Source of the DNA: Amycolatopsis tucumanensis
GTDB taxonomy: Bacteria; Actinomycetota; Actinomycetes; Mycobacteriales; Pseudonocardiaceae
Reading direction: 5' to 3'
DNA length: 64,000 bases
Assembly (NCBI RefSeq): GCF_021654135.1
Contig: NZ_JAKGSD010000002.1
Location: forward strand, 124,001 to 188,000
This document shows positions 8,397 to 16,306 of this stretch, in pieces. Each line of letters begins with the position of its first letter. Positions within the stretch are counted from its first letter, which is position 1. The translations under genes were made by a program, and so were the position numbers. Below the pieces are notes generated by a model. The model searched no databases. It worked only from the letters and a program-made list of their open reading frames with translations, and was not told the origin of the DNA.

Positions 8397-9246
8397 GGGC
8401 CGGCTCTTTTCGTGCGCGCCGGGCGGTCCACTCGTCGAGGCCGACGGCTTCGAACAGGGCGCGTGGTCCGGTGACGCGGCCGGAGACGAGGCTGCCACCG
8501 GCGATCTCGGACATGGCTGTGGTCATGGCGGCGAAGGCGGCGCCGACAGTGGCGGCGGGCAGGATCGCGCCCGCGTAGCCGAACTGCTCCAGCTGCTCCC
8601 GTGACACCTCCGGCGACTTGCCGCCGGGGACGACGTTGAAGATGACGGGGACGCCGACCGCCGCCGGGATCGCCGCGACCTGGTCGAGGGTCTGCGGCGC
8701 CTCGACGAAGATCACGTCGGCGCCTGCCGCGACGTAGGCCTTCGCCCGGTCGATCGCGGCGTCGATACCCTCGACGGCGATCGCGTCGGTGCGGGCCACG
8801 ATCAGGGTTCCCCGGCGGCGGGCCGCGACCGCCGCCTCGATCTTGACGGCGAACTCGTCGGCGGCGATGAGGGACTTGTCGTCGAGGTGGCCGCACCGCT
8901 TGGGGAACACCTGGTCTTCGAGCTGCACGGCCGCCGCGCCGGCGTCCTCGTAGGTGCGCACGGTGCGGAAGGTGTTGGTCTCGTCGCCGAAACCGGTGTC
9001 AGCGTCGGCGATGACCGGGACGTCGAGGTGCCGCCGGACCACGGCGATCGCGCGGGCCATCTCGGTGACGGTGGTGAGCCCGATGTCGGGCAGGCCTTCG
9101 GCGGCGGAGACGGCCGCGCCGGAGACGTAGGCCGCCTCGACACCGGCGCGCGCGGCGACCGCGGCGGAGAGTCCGTCGTAGACGCCGGGTGCGACGAGCA
9201 GCCGTTCGCGGCGCAGGAGTCCGGCGAGCACGGTGGCGTCAGGCAT
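8389..9246 (-). CDS. Isocitrate lyase/PEP mutase family C-C lyase (methylisocitrate or dimethylmalate lyase-like)
   Basis: The 285-residue protein has the metal-site block DADTGFGDETN (residues 81-91), LEDQ near 109-112, and KRCGH at 116-120. A cysteine in KxCGH is the hallmark of the lyase branch (isocitrate, 2-methylisocitrate, 2,3-dimethylmalate lyases). PEP mutases and hydrolases of this superfamily usually lack it. It should split a 2-hydroxy-dicarboxylate to a 2-oxoacid plus a carboxylate such as propionate or succinate. It lies in the operon between the IclR regulator gene and leuC-like, overlapping each by 8 nt. With the LeuCD-like pair it forms a hydratase-lyase module. The exact substrate is inferred. 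Confidence 0.85.
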   Translation of the reverse strand: MPDATVLAGLLRRERLLVAPGVYDGLSAAVAARAGVEAAYVSGAAVSAAEGLPDIGLTTVTEMARAIAVVRRHLDVPVIADADTGFGDETNTFRTVRTYEDAGAAAVQLEDQVFPKRCGHLDDKSLIAADEFAVKIEAAVAARRRGTLIVARTDAIAVEGIDAAIDRAKAYVAAGADVIFVEAPQTLDQVAAIPAAVGVPVIFNVVPGGKSPEVSREQLEQFGYAGAILPAATVGAAFAAMTTAMSEIAGGSLVSGRVTGPRALFEAVGLDEWTARRARKEPARA

Positions 9247-10012
9247 CGGCGTGCTCCTCGGCCGGGACGTGCCCCAGGCGGGCCGCGATGGCCCGCGCGG
9301 TGGCGGCGACGATCGGGCCGACGCGCTCGGCCTCCTCGCGGTCGAGGCGGATCGAGGGCCCGCCGATCGCCAGGGCCGCCTCCGGCCGTCCGCCGAACCC
9401 CATCACCGGGGCGGCGACGGAGTTCAGGCCCACCTCGCGCTCGCTCTCGGTGAAGGCCCAGCCGCGGTCGCGCACCTGGGCCAGCTGTCCGTCCAGCTCT
9501 GCGCGCGTGACGACGGTCGAGTCGGTGTAGCGCTCCAGACCGGCGTCGACCGCGGCCCCGAGCGCGGCCTCGTCGAAGGCCATGAAGCACTTGCCGGCCG
9601 CACCGGCGTGCAGCGGGAGCACCTGGCCGACGTAGCCGCGGTAGATGACGGAGTGGTGGGACGAGGCGGCCTCCACCAGCACGCGGGTGGCGCCCTGGCG
9701 CACGTACAGGCCGGCGCTCTCCCCCGTCACGTCGCGCAGCTGCTCGACGAACGGCCGCGCGACGCCGAGCAGGCTCGACCCCGACCGCGCCGGGGCGCTC
9801 CAGACGAGCACCCGCAGGCCGACGCGGTAGGTGTCGCCCTCCCGCACGAGGAGCCCCTCCTGCAGCAGGGTGGACACGATCCGCGCGACGGTCGTCGCGG
9901 GCAGCCCGGTGCGGGCGCGGATATCCGCCACCCCGAGCCGAGGCTCGGCCTCGGTGAAGCAATCCAGTACGTCGCACGCGCGCCCGAGCACGCGCACCCC
10001 CGGCTCAGCCAT
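9239..10012 (-). CDS. IclR family transcriptional regulator
   Basis: The 257-residue protein has an N-terminal winged helix (residues about 8-70, LGVADIRARTGLPATTVARIV). A GAF-like effector domain follows, with YVGQVLPLHAGAAGKCFMAF and a C-terminal LNSVAAPVMGF block typical of IclR proteins. It is the first gene of the long minus-strand operon and overlaps the lyase gene by 8 nt. A perfect inverted repeat lies about 33 bp upstream of its start, so it probably autoregulates and controls the whole operon in response to a pathway acid. Confidence 0.93.
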   Translation of the reverse strand: MAEPGVRVLGRACDVLDCFTEAEPRLGVADIRARTGLPATTVARIVSTLLQEGLLVREGDTYRVGLRVLVWSAPARSGSSLLGVARPFVEQLRDVTGESAGLYVRQGATRVLVEAASSHHSVIYRGYVGQVLPLHAGAAGKCFMAFDEAALGAAVDAGLERYTDSTVVTRAELDGQLAQVRDRGWAFTESEREVGLNSVAAPVMGFGGRPEAALAIGGPSIRLDREEAERVGPIVAATARAIAARLGHVPAEEHADA

Positions 10013-10044
10013 CCATCCTCCAAGCACACCGTTCTGCGGTTTCG

Positions 10045-10063
10045 AAAACCGTATAGCGGTTTT
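10045..10063. promoter_or_regulatory. Probable IclR operator, perfect inverted repeat
   Basis: AAAACCG (10045-10051), a 5-nt AT-rich spacer and CGGTTTT (10057-10063) form a perfect palindrome. It lies 33 nt upstream of the IclR start, where the operon promoter must be. A partly overlapping GGTTTCGAAAACC immediately to the left adds a second half-site-like element. The size and AT-rich ends stand out from the GC-rich surroundings. Assignment to the adjacent IclR protein is inferred from position. Confidence 0.6.
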
Positions 10064-10347
10064 GGACGGTAGAGGGGTGAGCCCGGTCACGTCAAGCTCC
10101 GCGGACGTGCGAAGTCGGGACTTGCGACAACTGGGGAGGTGCTGACCAGCGGGTTCACCGGTGCTGCGACAGGGTCGGGGAAGTGCGATGAGACTCCGGC
10201 CGGCCGTTCTCTGCGGCATGCACGGAGGCTTACGACCGGATTCCCCGCTACGGCATCGACGGCGGTCTGGCTCCGCGCCTACCAGCTGCGCGATCGCCGA
10301 GCCAAGGGCGCCACCGTCGACAAGTGGCTGATCGGGCGCCGACGGCG
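10064..10347. other. Intergenic region without a supported gene
   Basis: This stretch separates the IclR operon promoter from the end of the response-regulator gene. Short open frames exist (for example 10139-10381 on the plus strand) but have Arg/Thr-rich, low-information products and no ribosome site. I see no terminator with a T-tract and no RNA gene. The stretch may be decayed coding sequence, but nothing recognisable remains. Confidence 0.5.
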
Positions 10348-11032
10348 TCAGTCCACTTCGGACACCAGGCCGACCCGGTAGGCGAGGACGACCGCCTGCA
10401 CGCGGTCCCGTAGGTCGAGCTTGTTGAGGATGCGGGAGACGTAGGTCTTCACCGTCTCCGCGGACAGGACCAGCGCCGCGGCGATCTCGGCGTTGGACAG
10501 GCCTGCGGCGAGCTGTTCGAAGACCTCCAGCTCGCGGGGGGTCAGGGCCCGCACGACCTCGTCCCGCGCCGCGCGGGACGAGGTCGGCCGGGCGCAGCCG
10601 TTCCGCGAAGTGGCCGATCAGGCCCCGGGTGACGGCCGGGGCGATCAGGGACTCGCCGCGGGCGATGGTGCGGATGCCCTCGACCAGCTGGGCCGGCTTG
10701 GCGTCCTTGAGGAGGAAACCGCTGGCACCGGCGCGGAACGCCTCGTAGACGTACGCGTCGACGTTGAAGGTGGTGACGACCAGCACCTTCGGCGGCGCCT
10801 CGACACCGGGGCCGGCGACCTGCCTGGTCGCCTCCATGCCGTCCAGGACGGGCATGCGGATGTCCATCACGACCACGTCGGGGCGCAACCGGCGCGCCAT
10901 CTCCACCGCCTCGCGGCCGTCCGCCGCCTCGCCGACGACGGTCAGGTCGGGCGGTGACGACAGGACGGTGACGTAGCCGGTGCGCACCAGCTCCTGGTCC
11001 TCGCAGATCAGCACGCGGATCGGCGCGGTCAT
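10348..11032 (-). pseudogene. NarL/FixJ-type response regulator, frameshifted as sequenced
   Basis: The first frame, from ATG 11032, encodes a receiver domain with Asp57 in VVVMDIRMPVLDG and the FLLKDAKP lysine motif, up to about 10590. The LuxR-type DNA-binding domain ([20 protein letters not shown], then [14 protein letters not shown]) continues in another frame and ends at 10348. Together they would make a normal 227-residue regulator. Removing the single unpaired base at the tip of a perfect hairpin (10554-10586) joins the two frames exactly. It follows the histidine kinase gene by an ATGA overlap, so it was or is the partner of that kinase. It could be a true inactivating mutation, but a base-calling error in the hairpin is at least as likely. 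Confidence 0.85.
10554..10586. repeat. Perfect 16-bp-arm hairpin with 1-nt loop at the frameshift site
   Basis: Arms at 10554-10569 and 10571-10586 are exact reverse complements around a single C at 10570. The hairpin lies inside the response-regulator gene between its two domains. The reading frame changes exactly here, which links the extra base to the palindrome, either as a palindrome-templated mutation or as a sequencing compression. Confidence 0.85.
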
Positions 11033-12207
11033 GCGGCGCCGACCGGGATCAGGGCGTGCACGCGGAAACCGCCGCCCGGGCGTGGTCCGGCGACCAGGTC
11101 ACCGTCGAGCATCCGAATCCGTTCCCGCAGCCCGCGGAGCCCTCGTCCGCCGGACGGCGCCACCGGTGCGGTGGCGGGCCCGGTGGTGGTCACCTCGATC
11201 TCCAGGTGCTCCTCGCCGTGCCGGAGCAGGACCGTGGTCGGTTGCCCGGTCGCGTGCTTGATCGCGTTGGTGAGCGCCTCCTGCACGACGCGGTAGGCGG
11301 CCAGTTCCACGTCGACGGGCCGCGGCCTGCTGACGCCCTCTTCGCTCCATTCGACGGGTTGCCCGGACAACCGGGCCTGCTCGACCAGGTCGCTCACCCG
11401 GCCGATGGCCGGCGTCCGGTCCGGGACCGGGTTTTCGCCGGTCGCCTCGAGCACGTCGAGCAGCGCCCGCAGTTCGGTGAGCGCCCGGCGTCCGGTGTCG
11501 CTGATGGCGCTCAGCCCGTCCCCGGCACGTGCCGGCTCGGTGTCGAGCAGGAACTGCGCCGCGTCGGCCTGGACCACCATCGCCGTCACGTGGTGGGTGA
11601 CCACGTCGTGCAGATCGCGGGCGATCCGCGCCCGCTCGGTGGACGTGGCTACCTCGGCGGCCAGCCGTTCGCGTTCGGCCTGTTCCGCGCGCCACCGGCG
11701 CACCCCGGTCCCTGCCAACCAGATCACCGCCATCATCAGGTAGAACGCGAGGTAGTCGAGGAACCGCGGGGGCGCCCCCAGGGTGTGCAGGACGACCGCG
11801 AGCACGGCGTAGGCCACCGTGACCGCCGCGGCCAGCCTGCGACGGAACCGGGCGAGGTGCGCACCGGCGGCGTACAACGCCAGGAGGAGCCCCATCTTGC
11901 CGAACGTGTCCGGGTAGCCGAGCACCTGACCGACGGCGAAGGCGCTGCCGACGAGCGCGAGGCACACTGCGGGCCACCGGGTCCGCACCGCCAGCGGCAG
12001 GCACAGTGCCAGGGTCAGCACCAGCCCGGCCACCGCGCCGGCGTCGCGTCGCGGGAGGTCGCCGATCTCCGGTCCGATGTGGGAGATCGCGGGCACGAAG
12101 GCCAGCACCGCGACGACCACCGCCAACGCGATGTCCTTGACGAGAACCGGGAGACGGGGCCACTGGCGGACCACCGCGCGGAGGGAGGCGGCCGTGTCGG
12201 CGAGCAC
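11029..12207 (-). CDS. Sensor histidine kinase (HisKA_3/HATPase_c, NarX/DesK-like)
   Basis: The 392-residue protein has about five N-terminal membrane segments (residues 20-165) and a short coiled linker. Its HisKA_3 dimerisation domain has the phospho-acceptor His200 in ARDLHDVVTHH. The HATPase domain has an N-box at NAIKHA (around residue 314) and a glycine-rich GRGLRGLRERI at 354-364. The sensor appears to be the membrane domain itself, with no extracellular loop of note. It is followed by its response regulator through an ATGA overlap and preceded by a CPBP protease gene 10 nt away, so the three form one transcript. The signal is unknown. Confidence 0.92.
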   Translation of the reverse strand: MLADTAASLRAVVRQWPRLPVLVKDIALAVVVAVLAFVPAISHIGPEIGDLPRRDAGAVAGLVLTLALCLPLAVRTRWPAVCLALVGSAFAVGQVLGYPDTFGKMGLLLALYAAGAHLARFRRRLAAAVTVAYAVLAVVLHTLGAPPRFLDYLAFYLMMAVIWLAGTGVRRWRAEQAERERLAAEVATSTERARIARDLHDVVTHHVTAMVVQADAAQFLLDTEPARAGDGLSAISDTGRRALTELRALLDVLEATGENPVPDRTPAIGRVSDLVEQARLSGQPVEWSEEGVSRPRPVDVELAAYRVVQEALTNAIKHATGQPTTVLLRHGEEHLEIEVTTTGPATAPVAPSGGRGLRGLRERIRMLDGDLVAGPRPGGGFRVHALIPVGAA

Positions 12208-12217
12208 TCGTCGGAGT

Positions 12218-13081
12218 CTAGCGACGGCGCATCGGCACCAGGTTGCCGCGCCTGCGCGCGGCGACGAGCATCGGCACGGCGAGGACCAGGCTCACGATGA
12301 CGGGCACGATCGACGCCTCGAGGCCGAAACCGCCGCCGGTCAGCAGGTCGGGGCCGGTCGGCTCGGCGACCAGTACGCCGGCCCCCGGATGCCCGGAGAC
12401 CGGGATGCCGAGCAGCCCCACGCTGGTGTTCCAGGCGAAGTGCAGGCCGATGGCCAGCCAGATGTCGCGGCACCACAGGAACGCGGCGCCGAGCAGCACA
12501 CCGGCCTCGACGGCGATCGCGAACGAGCTCCACAGCGTGGCACCGGGGTTGGCCAGGTGCACGAGACCGAAGAACACCGCGGTCACGGCCAGCGCGACCC
12601 AGCTGCCGAACAACCGTTCCAGCGCCTGCAACGCGAGGCCGCGGAAGAGCAGCTCCTCGGTCACCGCCGCTCCCAGTTGCACCGCCACCACCGTCGCCAC
12701 GATCGCGCCCTTGTCGCCCGAGGACGCGGTGAACGAGAACTCGGTCAGCACGACGACCACCGAGGTGGCGATGAACACGACCCCGAGCACGACGCCGGTC
12801 AACGCGCGGGGCACCGCCCGCGCCGACAGGAGTTCCGGCGTGCTCCGCCGCGCGACGTAGCGCATGACCAGCCAGTAGACGACGACCGCCGCGACCGCCC
12901 CGACGACGGCCAGCGCCGGCGGCCCGCCGGAGGTCAGTGCCGACACCCCGCCGACACCGACGATCCCCACCAGCAACCACACGAGCGGAAACCGCAGGAC
13001 GCGGTCGAACTTCCCAGCTCCGTGACCCGTGCTCGCCACAACTCCCGCGTCCACTCGCGACCTCCCGTTGACGGTGGCCAC
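12218..13081 (-). CDS. CPBP family intramembrane glutamic endopeptidase (Rce1/CaaX-like)
   Basis: The 287-residue membrane protein has about seven or eight hydrophobic segments. It carries the three CPBP motifs: EELLFRG with Glu142/Glu143 and Arg147, FGLVHLANPG with His175, and GLHFAWN with His214. These form the catalytic site of the Abi/Rce1 family. Bacterial members are linked to bacteriocin immunity, protein processing or sensor shedding. Sitting just upstream of a histidine kinase gene on the same strand, it may modulate signalling, which is inferred. Confidence 0.88.
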   Translation of the reverse strand: MATVNGRSRVDAGVVASTGHGAGKFDRVLRFPLVWLLVGIVGVGGVSALTSGGPPALAVVGAVAAVVVYWLVMRYVARRSTPELLSARAVPRALTGVVLGVVFIATSVVVVLTEFSFTASSGDKGAIVATVVAVQLGAAVTEELLFRGLALQALERLFGSWVALAVTAVFFGLVHLANPGATLWSSFAIAVEAGVLLGAAFLWCRDIWLAIGLHFAWNTSVGLLGIPVSGHPGAGVLVAEPTGPDLLTGGGFGLEASIVPVIVSLVLAVPMLVAARRRGNLVPMRRR

Positions 13082-13224
13082 CGCGATCCGGTGACCGCCA
13101 CGAACGTTACGAGCGCACGGCGGGCGTGAAATCCCCAGAGAGACGACGATTCGGGTAGCTCGCTCGGGGGACTCAGTGCGGACTACGGAAATGTCGCTGC
13201 CCGGACGCGGCTCGGATCGCCGCC

Positions 13225-13633
13225 GTGCTCGGACTGGGCAGCACCGCCGACGCGGTCACGCGCAACTACCTGGAACTCGCCGACCGCCTCGACCGCGCCC
13301 CCGCGCCCGTGCCGGGCACGCCGCTGGCGCTGGCCGGATCGATGCTGCGCAGCGTCACCTACAGGCTCCTGCTGCACAACGGGACTCTGCCGGTGCTGGC
13401 CCAGTTCTGGGCGGCCACCGCACACCTGGCGGACGGCGCGCTCACCGAGACGGACGGCCAGGTGCTGCAGGCTCGCCGAGGTCCTCGGCCGGCGCGCGGA
13501 CTTCGTCGGCGCCGACAACGGCGGCCACTACGTCTACGGCCAAGGCTCCACCTGCGTGGACCAGGCGACGGTGACGTTCCCGACCACCGGCCGGCTACCG
13601 GACGAGAACCTCCACCGCACCGGAAAGGGATGA
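13225..13633 (+). pseudogene. Degraded coding remnant of unknown family (frameshifted)
   Basis: From about 13200 to 13470 one plus-strand frame reads like a real helical protein (AVTRNYLELADRLDRAP, SVTYRLLLHNGTLPVLAQFW). It then becomes low-complexity. From about 13470 another plus frame takes over (LAEVLGRRADFVGADNGGHY, then a short tail) and stops at 13633. A single-base change near 13471 would join them. No start with a good ribosome site is visible and I do not recognise the family. The call rests on protein-like composition only. Confidence 0.35.
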
Positions 13634-13644
13634 CCGAGCGGGGG

Positions 13645-14160
13645 TCACGGCCGCTGCACGTTCTCGGAGCCGTTCAGCAGGACCGTGAAGATGCCCAGTG
13701 CGCCGGTGCGGAAGGCCACCGACAGGGCGTATCCGATCGCGGCGTCCGCCGGCCGCGAGTCCTCGCGCCGGGCCTGCCAGAACACCGTGAACTTCCCTGC
13801 GGTGTCCAGGCCGAACGAGGCGATCCCGGCGCCGTCCCGCTTGAGCAGCGTGTAGTCGTCGGAGTCCGGTGTGAACCGGTAGTGCGTGCCGGCCAGCGTC
13901 ACATCGACCCGGTACGAGGCGCGGGTCAGCTTCCCGGGGCCGGGTCGCAGCCCGGCCTCGGCGCCGTCGACCGACATGGTCAGGCGGTCGGCTTTCCTGG
14001 TTCCGATCGGCACGAACTCGCTCACCTCGGCGTCCGGGGAGCGCTGGATGACAACCGGGGGAACCTGCTCCCCGGAGACCTCGACCACGCCGCGCTCGCT
14101 GTCGGTGCGGATCGTCAGTTCGCCGTAGTACGGGTCGTCCACGTTCCGGGTGCGGGGCAT
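13645..14160 (-). CDS. Hypothetical protein, 171 residues
   Basis: The product starts at ATG 14160 and has a beta-rich, soluble look: GELTIRTDSERGVVEVSG, then a segment with TRASYRVDVTLAGTHYRFTP, then KFTVFWQARRED. No signal peptide, membrane segment or catalytic motif is evident. The C-terminus (GYALSVAFRTGALGIFTVLL) is mildly hydrophobic. It converges with the remnant at 13225-13633 and lies 32 nt downstream of the oxidoreductase gene on the same strand, so it may be cotranscribed with it. I cannot assign a function. Confidence 0.65.
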   Translation of the reverse strand: MPRTRNVDDPYYGELTIRTDSERGVVEVSGEQVPPVVIQRSPDAEVSEFVPIGTRKADRLTMSVDGAEAGLRPGPGKLTRASYRVDVTLAGTHYRFTPDSDDYTLLKRDGAGIASFGLDTAGKFTVFWQARREDSRPADAAIGYALSVAFRTGALGIFTVLLNGSENVQRP

Positions 14161-14192
14161 GCCGGCTCGCCTTCCTGATCGGGATGCCGAGA

Positions 14193-15287
14193 CTAGCGAT
14201 TGCCGGCCCCCGGGGTGAGGACGGTGCGGTCGAAGGGGCCGCCGTGGGCCGCGGCGTGGGCGACAGCCTCGTTGACCTGGTCGAGGTCGAACCGGGTGAT
14301 GCGTTCGGGCGCGAGGTCCAGGGCTCCCGTCGCGATGAGTCGGATCATGCCGACGTTCGCCGCGCGCGGGTACATCCATTGGCCCCGGACGGTCACCGAG
14401 TTGCGCATGATCCAGGGGTAGGGCAGGGCCAGATCCGCACCGCCGAGCATGCCGACGCCACCCATCAGCACGACCCGCCCGTACTCGCGCACCGTCATGG
14501 CTGCCGCGCGGGCCACCGAGCTGGGCGCCTCGGGCGGCAGGAGATCGAGCACCATGTCGATCTGGCCGTCGGCAGCCGCCGCCATGGCCGCACGGTCGGT
14601 GTCTTCGTCTCCGCTGAGCTCGACCGGGCTCACCCGCGCGCCGAACCGGTCGGCGAGCAGGTCGAGGACGGCCCGGTTGCGGCCCGGGGCCACCACGTGC
14701 CCGGCGCCCATGGCGAGCGCGACGGCTACCGCGCTGCTGCCGAGGTTGCCGGTCGCCCCGCTGACCAGCAGCGTCTCCCCCGCCTCGAGCCGGCCCGCCA
14801 GCAGCCCGCCGTAGGGAATGGTGTGCACACCCAGCACGGACCAGCGTGCGGGATCGGCCACGGCCCCGGCGGGCAGCGGGTACACGTTCTCCGTGGGCAC
14901 GCGCATGAGTTCGGCAAACGGCCCGTCGTGGAAGTACCGGGCCAGCTCGGCGCCGCCCTCGCCGCGGGAGCTCCAACCCTGCAGCGTGATGTCCGGTGTC
15001 AGGGCGTCGTCGCGGGCGCGGACCGTCGAGTCGCACCAGACCACATCCCCCACCTTGAGCTTGGTGGCGTCCGGCCCCACGCTCACCACCCGGCCGATGC
15101 CGCCGACGCCCGGCACGACCGGTGGTTCCAGCGGGTAGCGCCGGGCACCGCTGAACACATCGGCCGCGTACGGGGGCACGCAGGTCGCCAGGACCTCGAC
15201 CAGCACCTCACCGGTGCCGGTTCGCGGGTCCGGGGCGTCGTGCACCTTGAGCGGGGAGCCGAAAGCTGTGAGTGTCGCTGCACGCAT
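14193..15287 (-). CDS. Quinone oxidoreductase-like MDR family protein (zinc-independent alcohol dehydrogenase superfamily)
   Basis: The 364-residue protein has a GroES-like N-terminal domain (VPGVGGIGRVVSVGPDA) and a Rossmann domain with LLVSGATGNLGSSAVAVALA near residue 175. The cysteine and histidine zinc ligands of true alcohol dehydrogenases are absent, which points to a quinone reductase or enoyl reductase type using NADPH. I chose ATG 15287 (MRAATLTAFGSPLKV), which matches the family N-terminus and has AGGAAGG upstream. An earlier in-frame start would add 24 residues of poor quality. A LysR gene is divergent from it 92 bp away and probably controls it. Confidence 0.85.
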   Translation of the reverse strand: MRAATLTAFGSPLKVHDAPDPRTGTGEVLVEVLATCVPPYAADVFSGARRYPLEPPVVPGVGGIGRVVSVGPDATKLKVGDVVWCDSTVRARDDALTPDITLQGWSSRGEGGAELARYFHDGPFAELMRVPTENVYPLPAGAVADPARWSVLGVHTIPYGGLLAGRLEAGETLLVSGATGNLGSSAVAVALAMGAGHVVAPGRNRAVLDLLADRFGARVSPVELSGDEDTDRAAMAAAADGQIDMVLDLLPPEAPSSVARAAAMTVREYGRVVLMGGVGMLGGADLALPYPWIMRNSVTVRGQWMYPRAANVGMIRLIATGALDLAPERITRFDLDQVNEAVAHAAAHGGPFDRTVLTPGAGNR

Positions 15288-15355
15288 GGAAAACCTTCCT
15301 GTCTCGTCCTCCGCCACGCTAGGCGCGGCAGGGACATGCGGGAAGCGATGATCCG

Positions 15356-15370
15356 GCATCTCTGGTATGC
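15356..15370. promoter_or_regulatory. Possible LysR box in the divergent promoter region
   Basis: GCAT (15356-15359), seven bases and ATGC (15367-15370) form a short dyad between the LysR gene and its divergent oxidoreductase gene, with the T and A at the T-N11-A spacing class of LysR boxes. It ends 9 nt before the LysR start codon. It is short, so chance occurrence is possible. Confidence 0.3.
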
Positions 15371-15379
15371 GTGGTCAGC

Positions 15380-16306
15380 ATGGACGTGTCGAGTGCGAGC
15401 CTGCGGGTGCTGTGTCAGATCGCCGAATCGGGCAGCTTCACCGCTGCCGCCGCGGAGCTGGGCTACACGCAGTCCGCGGTCTCGCGCCAGGCGATCGCGC
15501 TGGAACGCAGCGTCGGAGCCACCTTGTTCGAGCGGCGGACCGACGGGGTGCGGCTCACCGAGCGCGGGCTGACGCTGCTGCGCCATGCGCGGACGATCCT
15601 GGAGTCGGTCGAGGCGGCCGAGCGTGACCTGACCGGTGAGTCTCCTCGCACGGAACTGGTGCGGCTCGGGTTGGTCCTCAGCGCGGGCCCGGTGATCCTG
15701 CCCGCCGCGCTCGCCCGGCTCGCCAGGACAGCGCCACGGGTCCGGGTCGCCACCCGCGAAGGCACCACGCCCAGCATGGCCCGGGCGTTGCGCACCGGTT
15801 CCATCGACGTCGCCGTGCTCACCTCACGCCCACCGCACCGGCCACCGGACGGCGAGTCACCGCGGCTGCACACCACCGTTGTCCAGGACACCGAGCTTCT
15901 CGTGGCGGCCTCGGCTACCGGCACGTTCGCGGGCCGCAAGTCCGTGCACGTCGACGAACTGGTCGGCGCGCCGTGGATCGCCAGCCCGTCGTCGAGCGGG
16001 GAGCCACTGCTCGGTGTCTGGCCGGGCCTGCCGGGGCGAGCGCGCATCGTCCACAATGCACGGGACTGGCTGACGAAACTGCACCTGGTGGCCGGTGGTT
16101 TCGGCGTCACCACGATCCCGGAAGGTTTGTCGCCGGTACTGCCGCCGGGCGTGATTGCCCTGCGGGTCCAGGGCGCTCCACCGGAGATCCGCAGGGTCCT
16201 CGTCGCCCGGCTCCCCGGCCCTGCCACGCCGGCGATCTCAGCGGTCACCCAGGCGATCACCTCGACCGTCCTCGATCAGAGCTCCGAGGGCCGGCGAGCT
16301 CACTGA
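15380..16306 (+). CDS. LysR family transcriptional regulator
   Basis: The 308-residue protein begins MDVSSASLRVLCQIAESGSF, with the classic winged-helix (FTAAAAELGYTQSAVSRQAI) in residues 1-60 followed by a periplasmic-binding-like effector domain. The ATG at 15380 gives the standard N-terminus. A GTG three codons upstream is the alternative. It is divergent from the quinone-oxidoreductase-like gene, the usual arrangement for a LysR protein and its target. Its 3' end overlaps the convergent SDR gene by 7 nt. Confidence 0.92.
   Translation: MDVSSASLRVLCQIAESGSFTAAAAELGYTQSAVSRQAIALERSVGATLFERRTDGVRLTERGLTLLRHARTILESVEAAERDLTGESPRTELVRLGLVLSAGPVILPAALARLARTAPRVRVATREGTTPSMARALRTGSIDVAVLTSRPPHRPPDGESPRLHTTVVQDTELLVAASATGTFAGRKSVHVDELVGAPWIASPSSSGEPLLGVWPGLPGRARIVHNARDWLTKLHLVAGGFGVTTIPEGLSPVLPPGVIALRVQGAPPEIRRVLVARLPGPATPAISAVTQAITSTVLDQSSEGRRAH

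Noticed and set aside
10139..10381. Possible 80-residue gene upstream of the response regulator end
   Set aside because: There is no ribosome site, the composition is basic and of low information, and it overlaps the 3' end of the regulator gene antisense.
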